Assembly: GCA_905220665.1 (NCBI GenBank)
Contig: CAJNAR010000149.1
Location: forward strand, 496,001 to 560,000
Origin: Albugo candida
Lineage: Eukaryota > Oomycota > Peronosporomycetes > Albuginales > Albuginaceae
Direction of reading: 5' to 3'
DNA length: 64,000 nt
Below, one piece after another: positions 12,483-25,500 of the stretch. The first letter of the stretch is position 1. The number at the start of each line of letters is the position of its first letter. A program made the position numbers and the translations under genes. The notes beneath the pieces were generated by a model. The model was given only the letters and a program-made list of their open reading frames with translations, ran no database searches and was not told the DNA's origin.

Positions 12483-15400
12483 ATGTCGTACTCTGCCGAG
12501 GATAGTAGACTTAGGCGTTTGATGTGCTGTATACCATGGGGCTGGAATCGCCTTCGAGATTGCGGAGCTAGATTTACACAATCTGATGCCCCAGTATTGA
12601 GTGAAGGGACCATTTTAGCCAAGTCTGCACAGGAACAGATAACATCCGACTACATGCAACGTGAAATCCAAAAGTATTCGAAAATGCGCGTATATATGAA
12701 GCGAGTTCAGCTTTGTATGGAACAAGAAAAACGAAAGCAATTCTACAAGGAGCTAGTTATTTACTTCGGATTTCTTGCGATACTACTATGGGTCCTGCTT
12801 TCCACCTTGCCTGTGTATTACCCAAATGGACAGAATAACGTACTGCAGAATCTCTTTTTTAAACAGCCATTTCCGAATGTTACGTACGTAAAGACATTCA
12901 GCGACATCACCCAAGAAAGCGAGATTTGGGATTGGGTACAAGGTGTCTTGATTCCCGGATTCTATGCATCAAACTTGCGTAATTATAGGGTCATTGGAAG
13001 TCTGATATTGCGAACGGGGCGTGTCAAAGGACGCATGTGCAAGCATGTGAATGGAGATGATTGGCTTCTGTTCGAGAACGAATTGTGCTATCCGGAGTTC
13101 ACTGTAGCACAGCAAGCGAAACAAGCCTATGGAAATCGGAGAGCTACAAAGCAATATCAATGGTACACATGGCGCTCTGATCTTCCAAATCTGGTATCTT
13201 CCCAAACAACCAATCCATTTATAGTGAACCGTCGAAGGAATTATGGAACTGGTGGATACGCTATATTCCTTCCTCGTGATGATAGGAGGGTAGGAGAAGT
13301 GATCATTGACCAACTCGAGCGATTTTTTCTCATCGATGGAAGTCGTTATTTTGCGGCGAGTTTCACTCTTTACAACCCGAGATCCACCTTGTTCTCGAGC
13401 ATAGAAGCCCTGATTGAAATATCTAGTACTGAAAATTTCCAGGTGTCAAGTAGAGTTCATACATTCAAAATCCCGCGGCCAATTGATACATTTACCGACT
13501 TCATTCGAGACAACTGGCCGTATTTGTTATTATTGATGGTCACTCTTGGCTTGGTGTTTCGAGAAGTAAGAGATCTTAAAGAAACAGGATGCCGGCGATA
13601 CTTAAACTCGATTTGGAATATATTGGACATTTTGCAACTGATACTTCTGCTTTGTATCTTCATTCAATGGACGATCTTTCTTCTTTGGAGTGTCAATGCA
13701 TACAATGAATTAATCAGAATCGTGGACGAACCTCGATGCAATGGCGTCAAACTCAACCAGAAGCAAGCGAGCGAATGCTTTGTTTCTTTGCAACATATTG
13801 GGCTTCAGGCTGCAACTTTGAGAAATATCGGAGCCGCACTTGCGTTCATATCAGTTGCTATTGTGTTCAAATATCTTAGGCTGAATACCCGATTAAATTT
13901 GCTGTGGAGGACACTACGCTTCGCGGCTAAAGATCTACTAGCATTTGTGGTCATCTTCTTTACAATGTTTGTCGCATTTGCAGTGATGGGATATCTGACT
14001 TTTGGTAGCACGATGCAGGATTATAGCACGCTTTCTGTGTCGCTAACATCAAGTTTCCAGATGCTTTTCGGGGCGTTCGACTATGACCAATTATATACTG
14101 CGAATCCAGCAATGGCTGCATTTTTCTTTTTCAGCTTCATGATCTCAATTTATCTAATTTGTGTGAACATGTTTATTGCTATTATGACAGAGTATTACTC
14201 GATGGCCCAAGCTGAAAAAAAAGCGTACGAGCGAAATAAAGAAACGTGTATTGTCGAGCATGAACAAGGGAACATTGATGGGGAAAAAACAAATCGCGAA
14301 GATTTTACTGACTCTCTAGTTTTCATGGACGTTGAGTATGACATTATCAAGCAACTTCGACAATTTTGGAATGGCTTACATCTTCGTGTTCGATTATTTG
14401 CAAGAAACGAGGGTCATGCACCTTCTGCTACACAGAAACTGGCAATCTTTTACTCTCAACGTGTACTTTTGGTGGACTATGGCTATCTACAGGCTGAAAG
14501 AAAACGATTACGGCAAAAGTTCCGGGCCGTTGTTTATCTTGTGAGAGCGTGTATGGATTTAGCTCGCATTGTGGGGTTAGAATACGCATTACAAGTGGAA
14601 ACTGAAACCAACTTGAAAACACGAGTTGATTCTAAAGTGTCTTATTCATTTGACCATACAGCTTCCCCGGTTACTTTCATACCTCTTTCATCTCGTACAG
14701 CCAGTGTTACCGAAGTATTAACGCGATTGAAGCCTGGAATGATTTTGGACTTGGACGACGGCTCCTTCACCAGAGATCAAATTTCTTTGCAGGTTTTGGG
14801 AGGTCAAATCGCACATTCCTGCTTTATGGAGAATGATCAAGGATTTATCCACGTTCATTCCGATCAAGACGTAGCTTCCTATCAAACGCATCAAAATCAA
14901 AATGACCGCCCATTTGGCTTGCATTACAATCATGAACACCTCGGGGATTCGAGCCATATACGTTGCTGTCGTGTTTTATACAGAGGCGAGACTGTACTTG
15001 ACGGGCAAGAAGTTTGCTTGCTTCCATCTTCGGTTTGGTTCCGATACTTTTTCGGATACATGATTCGAAATACCACCACCAAGCTCCTTCGTTATTTGGT
15101 GACACCGAAGAACAAAAAGAATAGGCTAATCTCTGACAACGAAGTTGACATGCTGATAAAGAAAAATTTCACAGCTTCGGGTCGAGGAATCTCATGTCGA
15201 TTTGATGAACTGGTGCGTAATTTTCGATTACTTATCACCAAGAAGGTACACAAGAAGCATCTTCGTATTCCAGACTTGGAAGAACGTATATATATGGAAG
15301 TGATTGCATTTTTGGAACGCTTTCCTTCCGCATTGGCTCCGGTCGACAAACGGGAGCTTGAAGGGTTTAAATATACACCGCAACCTGTGGACACAAGTCA

Positions 15401-16181
15401 TGTGCGACTACCAAACTCGATCCATCTTCTGACTGAGATTTTGTCACAGCACGCTCATGAAGTTTGGGCTGTTGGCCGAATTTCTCAAGGCTGGAAATAC
15501 GGTCCCCACCGTGATAACGAAAAAAAATTACACAAGGACTTGGTGCCTTATGAAAGCCTAACTGAAGAAGACAAGCAGTATGATCGCGATACTTCTATCG
15601 AAGCACTCAAAGTGATCACCGCCTTGGGGTACGTGTTAGAGCCTCCAACAAAGTCTTTGATGGAATCATTTGGCAGTATTCAATTCGGTGTTGCAGCATC
15701 AGAGAAAAATGGCACTTATGAGCCCAAACCTATACCAACTGGCGACGTTATCGTACCTCGTCATCTCCGTTCTTTGATAGAATTACTGGCCGAGAATACG
15801 CATGAAGTGTGGGCTACAATGCGAATGGGGCAAGGATGGACATACGGTCCTCGCTGCGACGATGCGAAAAGGGAGCACAATGGACTCGTTCCGTATATCT
15901 ACCTGACGCAAGACGAAAAGCAAATGGATCGGAACACAGCTCTGCAAACTGTAAAACTCATTTTGAAATGTGGATTCACATTCACGCATCGTGACAGAAT
16001 GAATTCTAACGCTCGTTCGAGGAGAATAGTCGCTCAAAACCAAGATAAATCGAGCAAATCATTTCGAATGTTTGGAAGGAACGAGAACCCGCAAGCGTCT
16101 AACATTTCGGAAGCAGCTCTTCTTCTTACAGGAGCCAATAAAGCAAAGCATGCGTTTTTAGACAAGAGCCGTCAGATGTGA
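12483..16181 (+). CDS. Polycystin-2 (TRPP)-like cation channel with two C-terminal RyR domains
   Basis: Single exon, 1232 aa from the first in-frame ATG. Residues about 94-112 are TM1. They are followed by a polycystin-type extracellular domain (starting VYYPNG, with WDWVQGVLIPGF near 150), TM2 near 344, TM3 near 380, TM4 near 450, TM5 near 484, a pore region (SSFQMLFGAFDYDQL near 520-535) and TM6 near 544-570 ending in VNMFIAIMTEYY. This is the PKD2/TRPP layout. The long cytosolic C-terminus ends in two copies of the RyR repeat (about residues 967-1057 and 1082-1169). Each copy has the signature AHEVWA or THEVWA, GRISQGW or RMGQGW, YGP, LVPY, and a K-x-x-D-R-(D/N)-T run. RyR repeats are best known from ryanodine receptors. 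A Ca2+-permeable, membrane-located channel is the likely role. No EF-hand or coiled coil like that of animal PKD2 is evident. Confidence 0.9.
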   Translation: MSYSAEDSRLRRLMCCIPWGWNRLRDCGARFTQSDAPVLSEGTILAKSAQEQITSDYMQREIQKYSKMRVYMKRVQLCMEQEKRKQFYKELVIYFGFLAILLWVLLSTLPVYYPNGQNNVLQNLFFKQPFPNVTYVKTFSDITQESEIWDWVQGVLIPGFYASNLRNYRVIGSLILRTGRVKGRMCKHVNGDDWLLFENELCYPEFTVAQQAKQAYGNRRATKQYQWYTWRSDLPNLVSSQTTNPFIVNRRRNYGTGGYAIFLPRDDRRVGEVIIDQLERFFLIDGSRYFAASFTLYNPRSTLFSSIEALIEISSTENFQVSSRVHTFKIPRPIDTFTDFIRDNWPYLLLLMVTLGLVFREVRDLKETGCRRYLNSIWNILDILQLILLLCIFIQWTIFLLWSVNAYNELIRIVDEPRCNGVKLNQKQASECFVSLQHIGLQAATLRNIGAALAFISVAIVFKYLRLNTRLNLLWRTLRFAAKDLLAFVVIFFTMFVAFAVMGYLTFGSTMQDYSTLSVSLTSSFQMLFGAFDYDQLYTANPAMAAFFFFSFMISIYLICVNMFIAIMTEYYSMAQAEKKAYERNKETCIVEHEQGNIDGEKTNREDFTDSLVFMDVEYDIIKQLRQFWNGLHLRVRLFARNEGHAPSATQKLAIFYSQRVLLVDYGYLQAERKRLRQKFRAVVYLVRACMDLARIVGLEYALQVETETNLKTRVDSKVSYSFDHTASPVTFIPLSSRTASVTEVLTRLKPGMILDLDDGSFTRDQISLQVLGGQIAHSCFMENDQGFIHVHSDQDVASYQTHQNQNDRPFGLHYNHEHLGDSSHIRCCRVLYRGETVLDGQEVCLLPSSVWFRYFFGYMIRNTTTKLLRYLVTPKNKKNRLISDNEVDMLIKKNFTASGRGISCRFDELVRNFRLLITKKVHKKHLRIPDLEERIYMEVIAFLERFPSALAPVDKRELEGFKYTPQPVDTSHVRLPNSIHLLTEILSQHAHEVWAVGRISQGWKYGPHRDNEKKLHKDLVPYESLTEEDKQYDRDTSIEALKVITALGYVLEPPTKSLMESFGSIQFGVAASEKNGTYEPKPIPTGDVIVPRHLRSLIELLAENTHEVWATMRMGQGWTYGPRCDDAKREHNGLVPYIYLTQDEKQMDRNTALQTVKLILKCGFTFTHRDRMNSNARSRRIVAQNQDKSSKSFRMFGRNENPQASNISEAALLLTGANKAKHAFLDKSRQM

Positions 16182-16237
16182 AAGCAGTATATATTTGCAA
16201 AACTCCTTTGACTTTTCTTCTTGTCTGAATGAAAACA

Positions 16238-16573
16238 CTACTCTAGTGACTTTAAATCGCTGAGAAACTTCCCTTCTACAGGTAGAAGTAACGGTATACC
16301 ATCTCGGATCGGATACGCAACCTGCACGTGCAAACATACGAGCAATCCCCGTAAATTGTCATAATGAAGAGGATACTTGGATACTGGACACACTAAATGC
16401 TTCAAAAGATTCTCGTCAAACGCAGCAATCACTGAACTCTTTTCTTCTCGGGATATCGTGAATGATCTCCTCTTATGTGTATTGTGCAGTTGGGACGTCT
16501 TTACTGCTACACACAAGGCAGGAACGGAAGGATTCAAGCGCATCCATTTCCAAATTTGCTTGCTTAGAGCCAT
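16238..16573 (-). CDS. PREY/UPF0434 (Trm112-like) small mitochondrial protein
   Basis: Single exon, 111 aa, ATG at 16573. The C-terminal half matches the PREY (PYURF) / bacterial YcaR family: FDENLLKHLVCPVSKYPL, then a second strand, then VAYPIRDGIPLLLP. The zinc Cys pairs of Trm112 and YcaR are mostly lost, as in animal PREY. The N-terminal 45 residues are basic, Ser-rich and free of acidic residues, consistent with a mitochondrial presequence. Animal PREY supports complex I assembly and coenzyme Q synthesis by stabilising methyltransferases, and the same role is inferred here. The gene converges on the channel gene with only 56 bp between stop codons. Confidence 0.82.
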   Translation of the reverse strand: MALSKQIWKWMRLNPSVPALCVAVKTSQLHNTHKRRSFTISREEKSSVIAAFDENLLKHLVCPVSKYPLHYDNLRGLLVCLHVQVAYPIRDGIPLLLPVEGKFLSDLKSLE

Positions 16574-16669
16574 TTCGAAAGGCGGAGGCTAGTATAAGCA
16601 CCGCTTCTGGACAACTTTCGAGTCGAGTTTAGGGCAAGAGCGCTTTATTTTGTGACTGTGAATTCGAAA

Positions 16670-18822
<2,153 letters not shown>

Positions 18823-18901
18823 TGATCTACCTAAAAACATGTGCTTTGCATCTCGGCGTTGTAGTTGTTGTGATACATGCTTGGATGAAGCTCTTTCAAT
18901 T

Positions 18902-20953
18902 TCATTCAAAGCCGAAATTAGCAAATGCGTCATTCATGTTCCCCATTGCCGAACTAGAAGAGATGGCTGAATTGAATAGATCTGAAGTGGACTGTGATGG
19001 GAACGATGCAAAAAATGGATCTTTCTCGATTTCGAGTTGAGGAGGCTCGGCCATCTCGAGCTTTGGGCCTTGACTTGAAGCCGAGCTAGCTCCCGTAGAT
19101 TGCATGACAGGAATTTGACTGCATGAGGCAATCGACCCAAAGGATGCATCTTTCGCCAAGTTGTTTGGATATACGGTTGAAGCGCGCATCGTTTCCAATC
19201 CCGCGATGTCCTTTTGAAGTTTTTCAATGAGTTGCCGCTCATTTTGTATCATTTCCTCCAGAGTTTTTGCAATCTCCGCTTGTGCTTTTGCATGTTCTGC
19301 TGATTGAGTGGATAAGTCGCGGCCAGCAACATGCTTCTTTGCTTCTCGAGCATTATCACGTCGTATACTAAGAGTGACCAACTCCTGTCGGAGTCGATCA
19401 ATTTCGCGAATTTTCTTAATCAGAGACTCGACAGAAAGCTGCTTGCGTTCAGACTCTAAAAGCTTTGCATGTACTTGTTCATTAGACTCTTCAAGTTGCT
19501 TCACCAAGAAACGTTCGCTCTCCTGTGATAAAAAGCCCTCAGCTTTAGACCCGATATTTGACGATGATGACATTCGTCTTGCAGTCGCCGCCGATATACG
19601 ATCTACTGGTGCAGTGCTCGCGACGTGAATACCCAAAGGATTGGAACCCCCTGCCGTAGTTGATATGTCTGGATAGGACCCATGTGTGGAACTTATTGGT
19701 GTAGACGGCAAAGAAGTCATTCCGCCCGGCGAAGTGAACGAATTACCCATTATGGCACTGCTGAATCCGGAAAAACTTGCTCGCTCGGGACCGACTGGAA
19801 TACTTGAAAAAGTGGGATGACCAGGAAGACTCGAGGGGGCTTCGACCGATGGCTGACCTTTGTGTACGAAATCGCTGCTTAGCTCATGATTCATAGGAAG
19901 TCCATTGAATGCTTCCATAGGATCACGTGCTTCTTTTGTACAATGAGGTGATTGCATGTCCAAATTCACGTGACTTAGAGTTGATACATTGGTTGAGTAT
20001 ACAGCATTCTCCAATTCTATCGGCAGTGAAGCCGGCAAGGGAAGACCACGCTTCGAAATACATACAATCAAATGCATGGCGACGGAAAACTCGTCCGCGT
20101 TCAATCGACCGTCCTGACTGCGATCAGCAAGATTCCATATCTCTCTCAATACCTAAAGACACAAATTATCTCTATCATGATTTGCAAGCATGTCATCACT
20201 TACCCTCCGATCCAAACCAGATTTTTGAAACAAACCAACTGCTTCTGCTCCTGATACAAATCCATCGTGATCGACGTCGGTTTGCATAAAGATAGCTTCA
20301 TACTTTTTCTTCTCATCCTCTGTCACGGCGAATCCCCTCGCCTTCGCGGTAGGAAGCGATGGTTGTGATCCAATTGGTGCTATTGGCGTAGAGGTAGACG
20401 GACAACTGATCCCGTTGAATACTGGCAAGTGGTATGGTGTAGTAGCCAGCTCAATAAATCGTTCCATTGTGAGCTTTTCTCCTCGCTGAGCCATACTAAT
20501 GAGTCGCAATGCGACGTAGAACTCACTTCGCGACAGTTTTCCTGATTGCTGCACATTAGAGAAGTTCCAAATCTAAGCATACAGAGCTGCTGTTAAGTAC
20601 ATTTGAATATAATCTCTATCTAAAGATGCAAATAAACTTGCGTCACGCAATGTCGTTTTCTCAACGTTCGATCGAGTCAGAAACGCTACAGCAATTTTCC
20701 CTCCTATACTCTGCTGCTTTTCTTCATCCGCAACACGAAATAAGTACTCGTAGTATTGTATTTCTTGCTGCGTTGGTGGGGTCCAAGTAGCAAGATTTAT
20801 TGAGGCGCTATTTGTTAGAGTAAAGTCATGTTGCGGGAGTGTATTGATTGCATTTGCAGCTGGCGCGTGGCCTTCAAAAGATGAAAGTTTCCTTTCTGTG
20901 GACTGTACGGAATTAAAAGAAGGAAATGCTGCAAAAGAATGCAAATTATCCAT
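18902..20953 (-). CDS. EH-domain endocytic adaptor (Eps15/Ede1-like)
   Basis: Three exons on the minus strand, 20953-20642, 20572-20204 and 20152-18902, giving 643 aa. Intron 1 (69 bp) has a GC donor (GCAAGT), since only that join gives TTLRD-IWNFSN of the first EH domain. Intron 2 (51 bp) has a consensus GTAAGT. Two EH domains lie at about 57-150 and 186-285; the second keeps an EF-hand-like loop (DVDHDGFVSGAE). A Ser/Pro/Gly-rich linker, a coiled coil at about 420-530 and a tail with DPF (DPFFASF) follow, the latter a typical clathrin-adaptor-binding motif. EH domains bind NPF peptides, so the protein probably scaffolds early clathrin-mediated endocytosis. It is shorter than animal Eps15 and lacks a third EH domain. 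Confidence 0.88.
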
Positions 20954-21179
20954 TGCGGCGACCCTTTTCAGTGAGGTCGATGCTGCTCCGAAACCGATAA
21001 AGACATAGGTGTTCTGATTAAGTACGAGCTATTTTACCATGAAATTGACTGCTTCTTTACTTTGTGCGAGAATCATTGCGATCTTCGCACTTTATTAAGC
21101 GTGTCGCAGAGAACAAAGGCATCCTTTCTCATAAAATATTTCACGCTGTTTTTCGTCGCCACGCACGATTGCTACTATC
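20954..21179. promoter_or_regulatory. Shared divergent promoter region
   Basis: 226 bp between the start codons of the EH-domain gene (-) and the unknown 452-aa gene (+). It must hold both 5' leaders and core promoters. No specific element was identified. Confidence 0.5.
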
Positions 21180-22538
21180 ATGAATAGTCAAAGCGCTGAT
21201 TCCGCAGACAAGAGCCAACATAAGAAATATACAGCGTCCAAAATAATTTCAAACGCTGTTTATTTCGCGGCGTACCCATACATTGCGGTCGGGAGAGCTG
21301 GGATTGCTGCTGGTTCTTATGCAATTTCAGCTCCAATTCATGTGACCAAACGAATCACTAACGCGTGCGCTGGCACTAAATCGAATCGAGAAAATGACGC
21401 AATTTCTGATGCTTTTACCGTGCACGAAGTAGGACCATCTGAAGGAATGTATAAGCTCCATCATGACCCCCTCCGTGCTATTTGGACGGCGACGACATCG
21501 CCAAAAACGGTGATTTCTTACAGCGGGAAAATGCTATCGGATGCGGTTCTCGGCTCTCGTGGAGCGGCATCAAAAGCCATTGTTGCGTCGGGATCGACAG
21601 CAATCCGAGCGGCAACAGGATTGACATGGGGAATGATTGGAACATTATGGTTTACAACATCATCCTGTGTTGGCTTGATGGATTATTCGACGAAAATGGC
21701 GATTTCAATGATTCCGACCTGTGTTACGAATGCTGCGTGGCACGGTATGGAGATGACAGGAACCATGTCGACGGATCTGCTCGCTCTATCTATCGGGATG
21801 CCTATTCACAAGCTTTTTGTCACTTTCTTTCCACAAATGCAGCAGACCTTGACTCAAGAAGATTGCGTTCAAACTGCTCGTTCATTTGTTATCAATCTGT
21901 TCCGAGTGTTTGGTCCTCAGAATGCGTTTTATCTGCTCAAATCTGTTCATGATACTATCCGAAGTGAGGAACTACACGATATGTTTTCACTGGCAGAAGA
22001 ATTGTTGAGGGAACTAACCGACCAAAAAAATCTTTTGAAGGCTCGACAATTCGTTCACAAGACAATGAACAAGCCCGTATCGAGCTTTTTTGAACTATGT
22101 CCATCGATCGAAGAAGTCGCCGACCTCATTTCCATGGCCGCAGACGTCACCAATGAAGTCTCCAGTACGCTGTTAGGTATCGAATACAATGAGGTGGCAT
22201 GCATCAGCACGAGGCAAAGTGCATTAGATAGATTGGACCCGGAGGGTGAGTCAGTGTACAAACTGACAGATCACATCGATGACCACAGCCTCACAGAAGA
22301 CGACAGCGACGGCGATTATCCGCACGAGACATTCTATTGTAATCGTATGGCCTGTGGAGACAGTTTGATTGCCGAAACATCGGGATTCTGTGGGACATTC
22401 TTCCCCGAAGAAATTGAGACGGACCCAGCAGAACAGTTGAGCGTAGTGGTGGATAAAGGTCTGGCTTTGATCGCATCGGTGGCAAAACGTGAACACAGTG
22501 CACGCTTCTTTGATTTTTTTGGCCAAGTTTTCGATTAA
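21180..22538 (+). CDS. Conserved-looking protein of unknown function (452 aa)
   Basis: Single exon starting at a good ATG. I do not recognise the family. Residues about 20-60 (NAVYFAAYPYIAVGRAG region) and 105-215 are rich in Ala, Gly, Ser and Thr with small hydrophobic stretches, suggesting a membrane-associated helical hairpin region. Residues 220-330 look like an alpha-helical globular domain, and the C-terminal 110 residues are acidic. The long uninterrupted frame, ordinary codon use and tight packing between two clear genes support a real gene. It converges on the ELP1 gene with only 15 bp between stop codons. Confidence 0.75.
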   Translation: MNSQSADSADKSQHKKYTASKIISNAVYFAAYPYIAVGRAGIAAGSYAISAPIHVTKRITNACAGTKSNRENDAISDAFTVHEVGPSEGMYKLHHDPLRAIWTATTSPKTVISYSGKMLSDAVLGSRGAASKAIVASGSTAIRAATGLTWGMIGTLWFTTSSCVGLMDYSTKMAISMIPTCVTNAAWHGMEMTGTMSTDLLALSIGMPIHKLFVTFFPQMQQTLTQEDCVQTARSFVINLFRVFGPQNAFYLLKSVHDTIRSEELHDMFSLAEELLRELTDQKNLLKARQFVHKTMNKPVSSFFELCPSIEEVADLISMAADVTNEVSSTLLGIEYNEVACISTRQSALDRLDPEGESVYKLTDHIDDHSLTEDDSDGDYPHETFYCNRMACGDSLIAETSGFCGTFFPEEIETDPAEQLSVVVDKGLALIASVAKREHSARFFDFFGQVFD

Positions 22539-22553
22539 TGATACTTTGATTAT

Positions 22554-25500
22554 TTAACTCCGTTCTCCAAATTGTGTGAGCTTCCACTGCATAGTGTTGG
22601 ACAATTTGATATCACTTTCTGGTGATGTTGTGACAGTCTCTTTCTCTATTCGTTGCAGAAAAGTCTTAAGGCAATTTTGTAACGCTATTGCCTTGTCGAA
22701 CTCCTTGAAATACAAAAGCATTTTGATAGTCTCATCGACTTCGGACTGTAAATGAGAGTCAGGTTTGGCTTCCTCACATCCTCTCTCCACATATTGGAGC
22801 TCTTCGATACTCCCAGGCTTGATTCGATGCTGTCGGCGTTCGTGGCGTTTTGGTTTGGACGATATGGATTGTGCCTGTAAACTGATTGTATGTGTGGCGT
22901 AAAAATGACTCGCGGACGCCTGGACGTGCTCTTTCATCCCGAAATTGCCAATTTGGGTAGTTTTGGGATAATTATGGCTACCCACAGACGAGCGACTGGA
23001 AGTATTGGACATATCCGAGTACACCTTGCTATTCGCCGTGCTGGACATAATGGAAGAACACGCACTGCTTTGACTGTCGATTTCATCTTCTCGACTCCAG
23101 CGATTGCTATCGATCCCATGTAATTGAAACAATCGCCTTTGCTCAAGAATTGTCGTCATCCGCTCATGATGCTTTTCGTAGTTGGCCGCTCTTGATCTTA
23201 ATTCCCATAAAAGCTCGTCCGATTGCTGTAAGACTGCGGACGCAATATCCTGCAGCAAATCACGTCGATCATGCAAATCAACCAGCCGAAGACTCTCATG
23301 CCAGTGCATGTGCTCGATCAGAAGCGTGATTGCCCCAACGATATCCTTGCAGTATTCGACATATATTCTTGCGGCGACACAAGCGTATTTGGAGCGATCA
23401 ATCTCGAGCAGCTTTTCCGCAACGAGGTACCCGCGAGCCTCTTGTGTTTGACTGGAAACCGGAAGCGATAATGCCAACTCCCATCTCCCCGCTGCAGTAC
23501 AAGCTTTTACAGCCAGCTCATTTTCATCCAAACTGAGATAAATATACGCGGCTTCTTCGGCAGAGTCTTTGACCAGAAAATGAGCTTTCAGCAACAGAAT
23601 GCGCCTGGAGAGGCTGGCAGTCCATGTACAAGCTGGATTTTGCGTCAGCTTATCAAGAGCGGTGTCATACAAGTGACTTGATACGATCAGATCCACAAGT
23701 TTCGATGTCCATTTTTGCCGATTGTCGTCCAAATTGGAGCCTTGGATTAAATGGGTGATCAAATTCTCGATCGCTTTCTCATCACGCTGGAGCACTTCAT
23801 CAACTTGAAATCGTCCAAATGGAGAAAGTGCTTGGCCATTTGGAAGGACTTCCAAGCTGTTGAGAATAGAGTTATATTCTTTTGGATCTTGCTGAGAATA
23901 GGATGCTATATATCGCGCAAGCTCAATGTCGTACGCTTTGAGGCTTTCTTGATATAATATGTCGACATCTACTAGAAGAATCAAATGTTTGACCGCTCGT
24001 TTTGCCTGTGCGGGAAAATTTCTTTTCAACGATTTGAGCAAATTCAAAACTTCCTGATATTGCGGAGGTTGTTGCTTGATACAGCACGTTACCATGGGAA
24101 GCAGGAAAGCTTCATTAGCACTATGTGGAGAGCACTTCATCGCGTGAGTCAAAGCATTGCATATGTCATTCACTTTTGGAGCTTTTGAGTCTTGTCGAGA
24201 TGCCTCAGTAATAAAATGCGCGGCTTGCGGCCCATACTTTGTCACCCAGACATTCACTGGATGCAAATTGGTAATAAACAAACAAAGACGATCACTTGCA
24301 GTCTTCGGAGACGCAAGCAACTCCTCAAGAAAAGCAACCAAATGATTGTGGAAAACTTCTGGGTTGTAATCCACGAGCAAATTCAAATCCAATCGATGCT
24401 TTCGACAGGTTTCTAGCGCGATGACGAACGATTTTTCAGAAAGTAGCTGGATGACAAGCAGCAGTATCAGAATGCGCGGTGTAAGGATCTCAAGATTGCC
24501 TCGATCCGCCTGGAGGATAACCTGACCTTGCTTTGGCACCACACAAATAAGTTTAGCGCCGTGTTCGATAATACGAGTATCAGTAATTCGTGCAATATGC
24601 TCTTGTGGTGCTTTTCCGATACATTCGTCTAAAACGGAAAATAGTGCTTGGAGAGAGATAACGTGTAGCCGACTGGGTGTTCCGGATGTTGTGACCAGCA
24701 AAATGGGCTGGGAGGCGTCTAGCATGAAGGAGGTTACAGCTGTGAAAATCAAATTATCATCCAAATATAATCTTCCTCCAGCAGTGAGCCCGATCAAATG
24801 CGGGCTGGAGCCTGTAGTTGCACTCATTTGCACGAAGCGATTACCACAACTTCCAATCTCGTTTGATTTGAGCGCAAGCTTCTCTGCATCTAGCGAAAAA
24901 AGGCGCAAGGTTCCCCAGATATCTTGTGTTACTAAATTGGTCTGGTTTGAGTGTGATAGCAGTCGAAGCTGTATACAACTTTCTTCCGCCACGACGAATT
25001 TTCTTTCGGTGTATTCGATAAGGACGACGCTTTCTTGAGCGCTTTTAGCGAGTATCACGAAGCTTTCTCTCGCCGTATAGATGAACGCGAGTAAACTCGT
25101 CAGAGAGATGCTGCTATCTTCGAACAAAATTGTCTCACAGGATGCCAGGTAATCGTGTACAATTGCGATCTGCCCATCAGATGACATAATAGCCACTGCG
25201 GTGCCCTTTTGAGAAAAGCAAATTTGAATGATAGAACGTTTTCCCAGAACGATTTCTTTGAATGCAAAGGGAGGAGGAATGATCACCTTATCGAACGGTG
25301 TGATCAGCAATTTATTTCCATCAATGACTCCTACAGTTGACAAAGACGCATCCACTTTCCACGCGAACTCTTGCTGGGTGTATTGCCAAGAAGTATCACT
25401 GATGGTGGCGAGTGAGTGGAGGACATAGGAACGCTCAGTATCCCACCGCAAAAAACAAGAGGCTCCCTGAGCTTGGAGTTCTTGTTTCAGGTACCAATGA

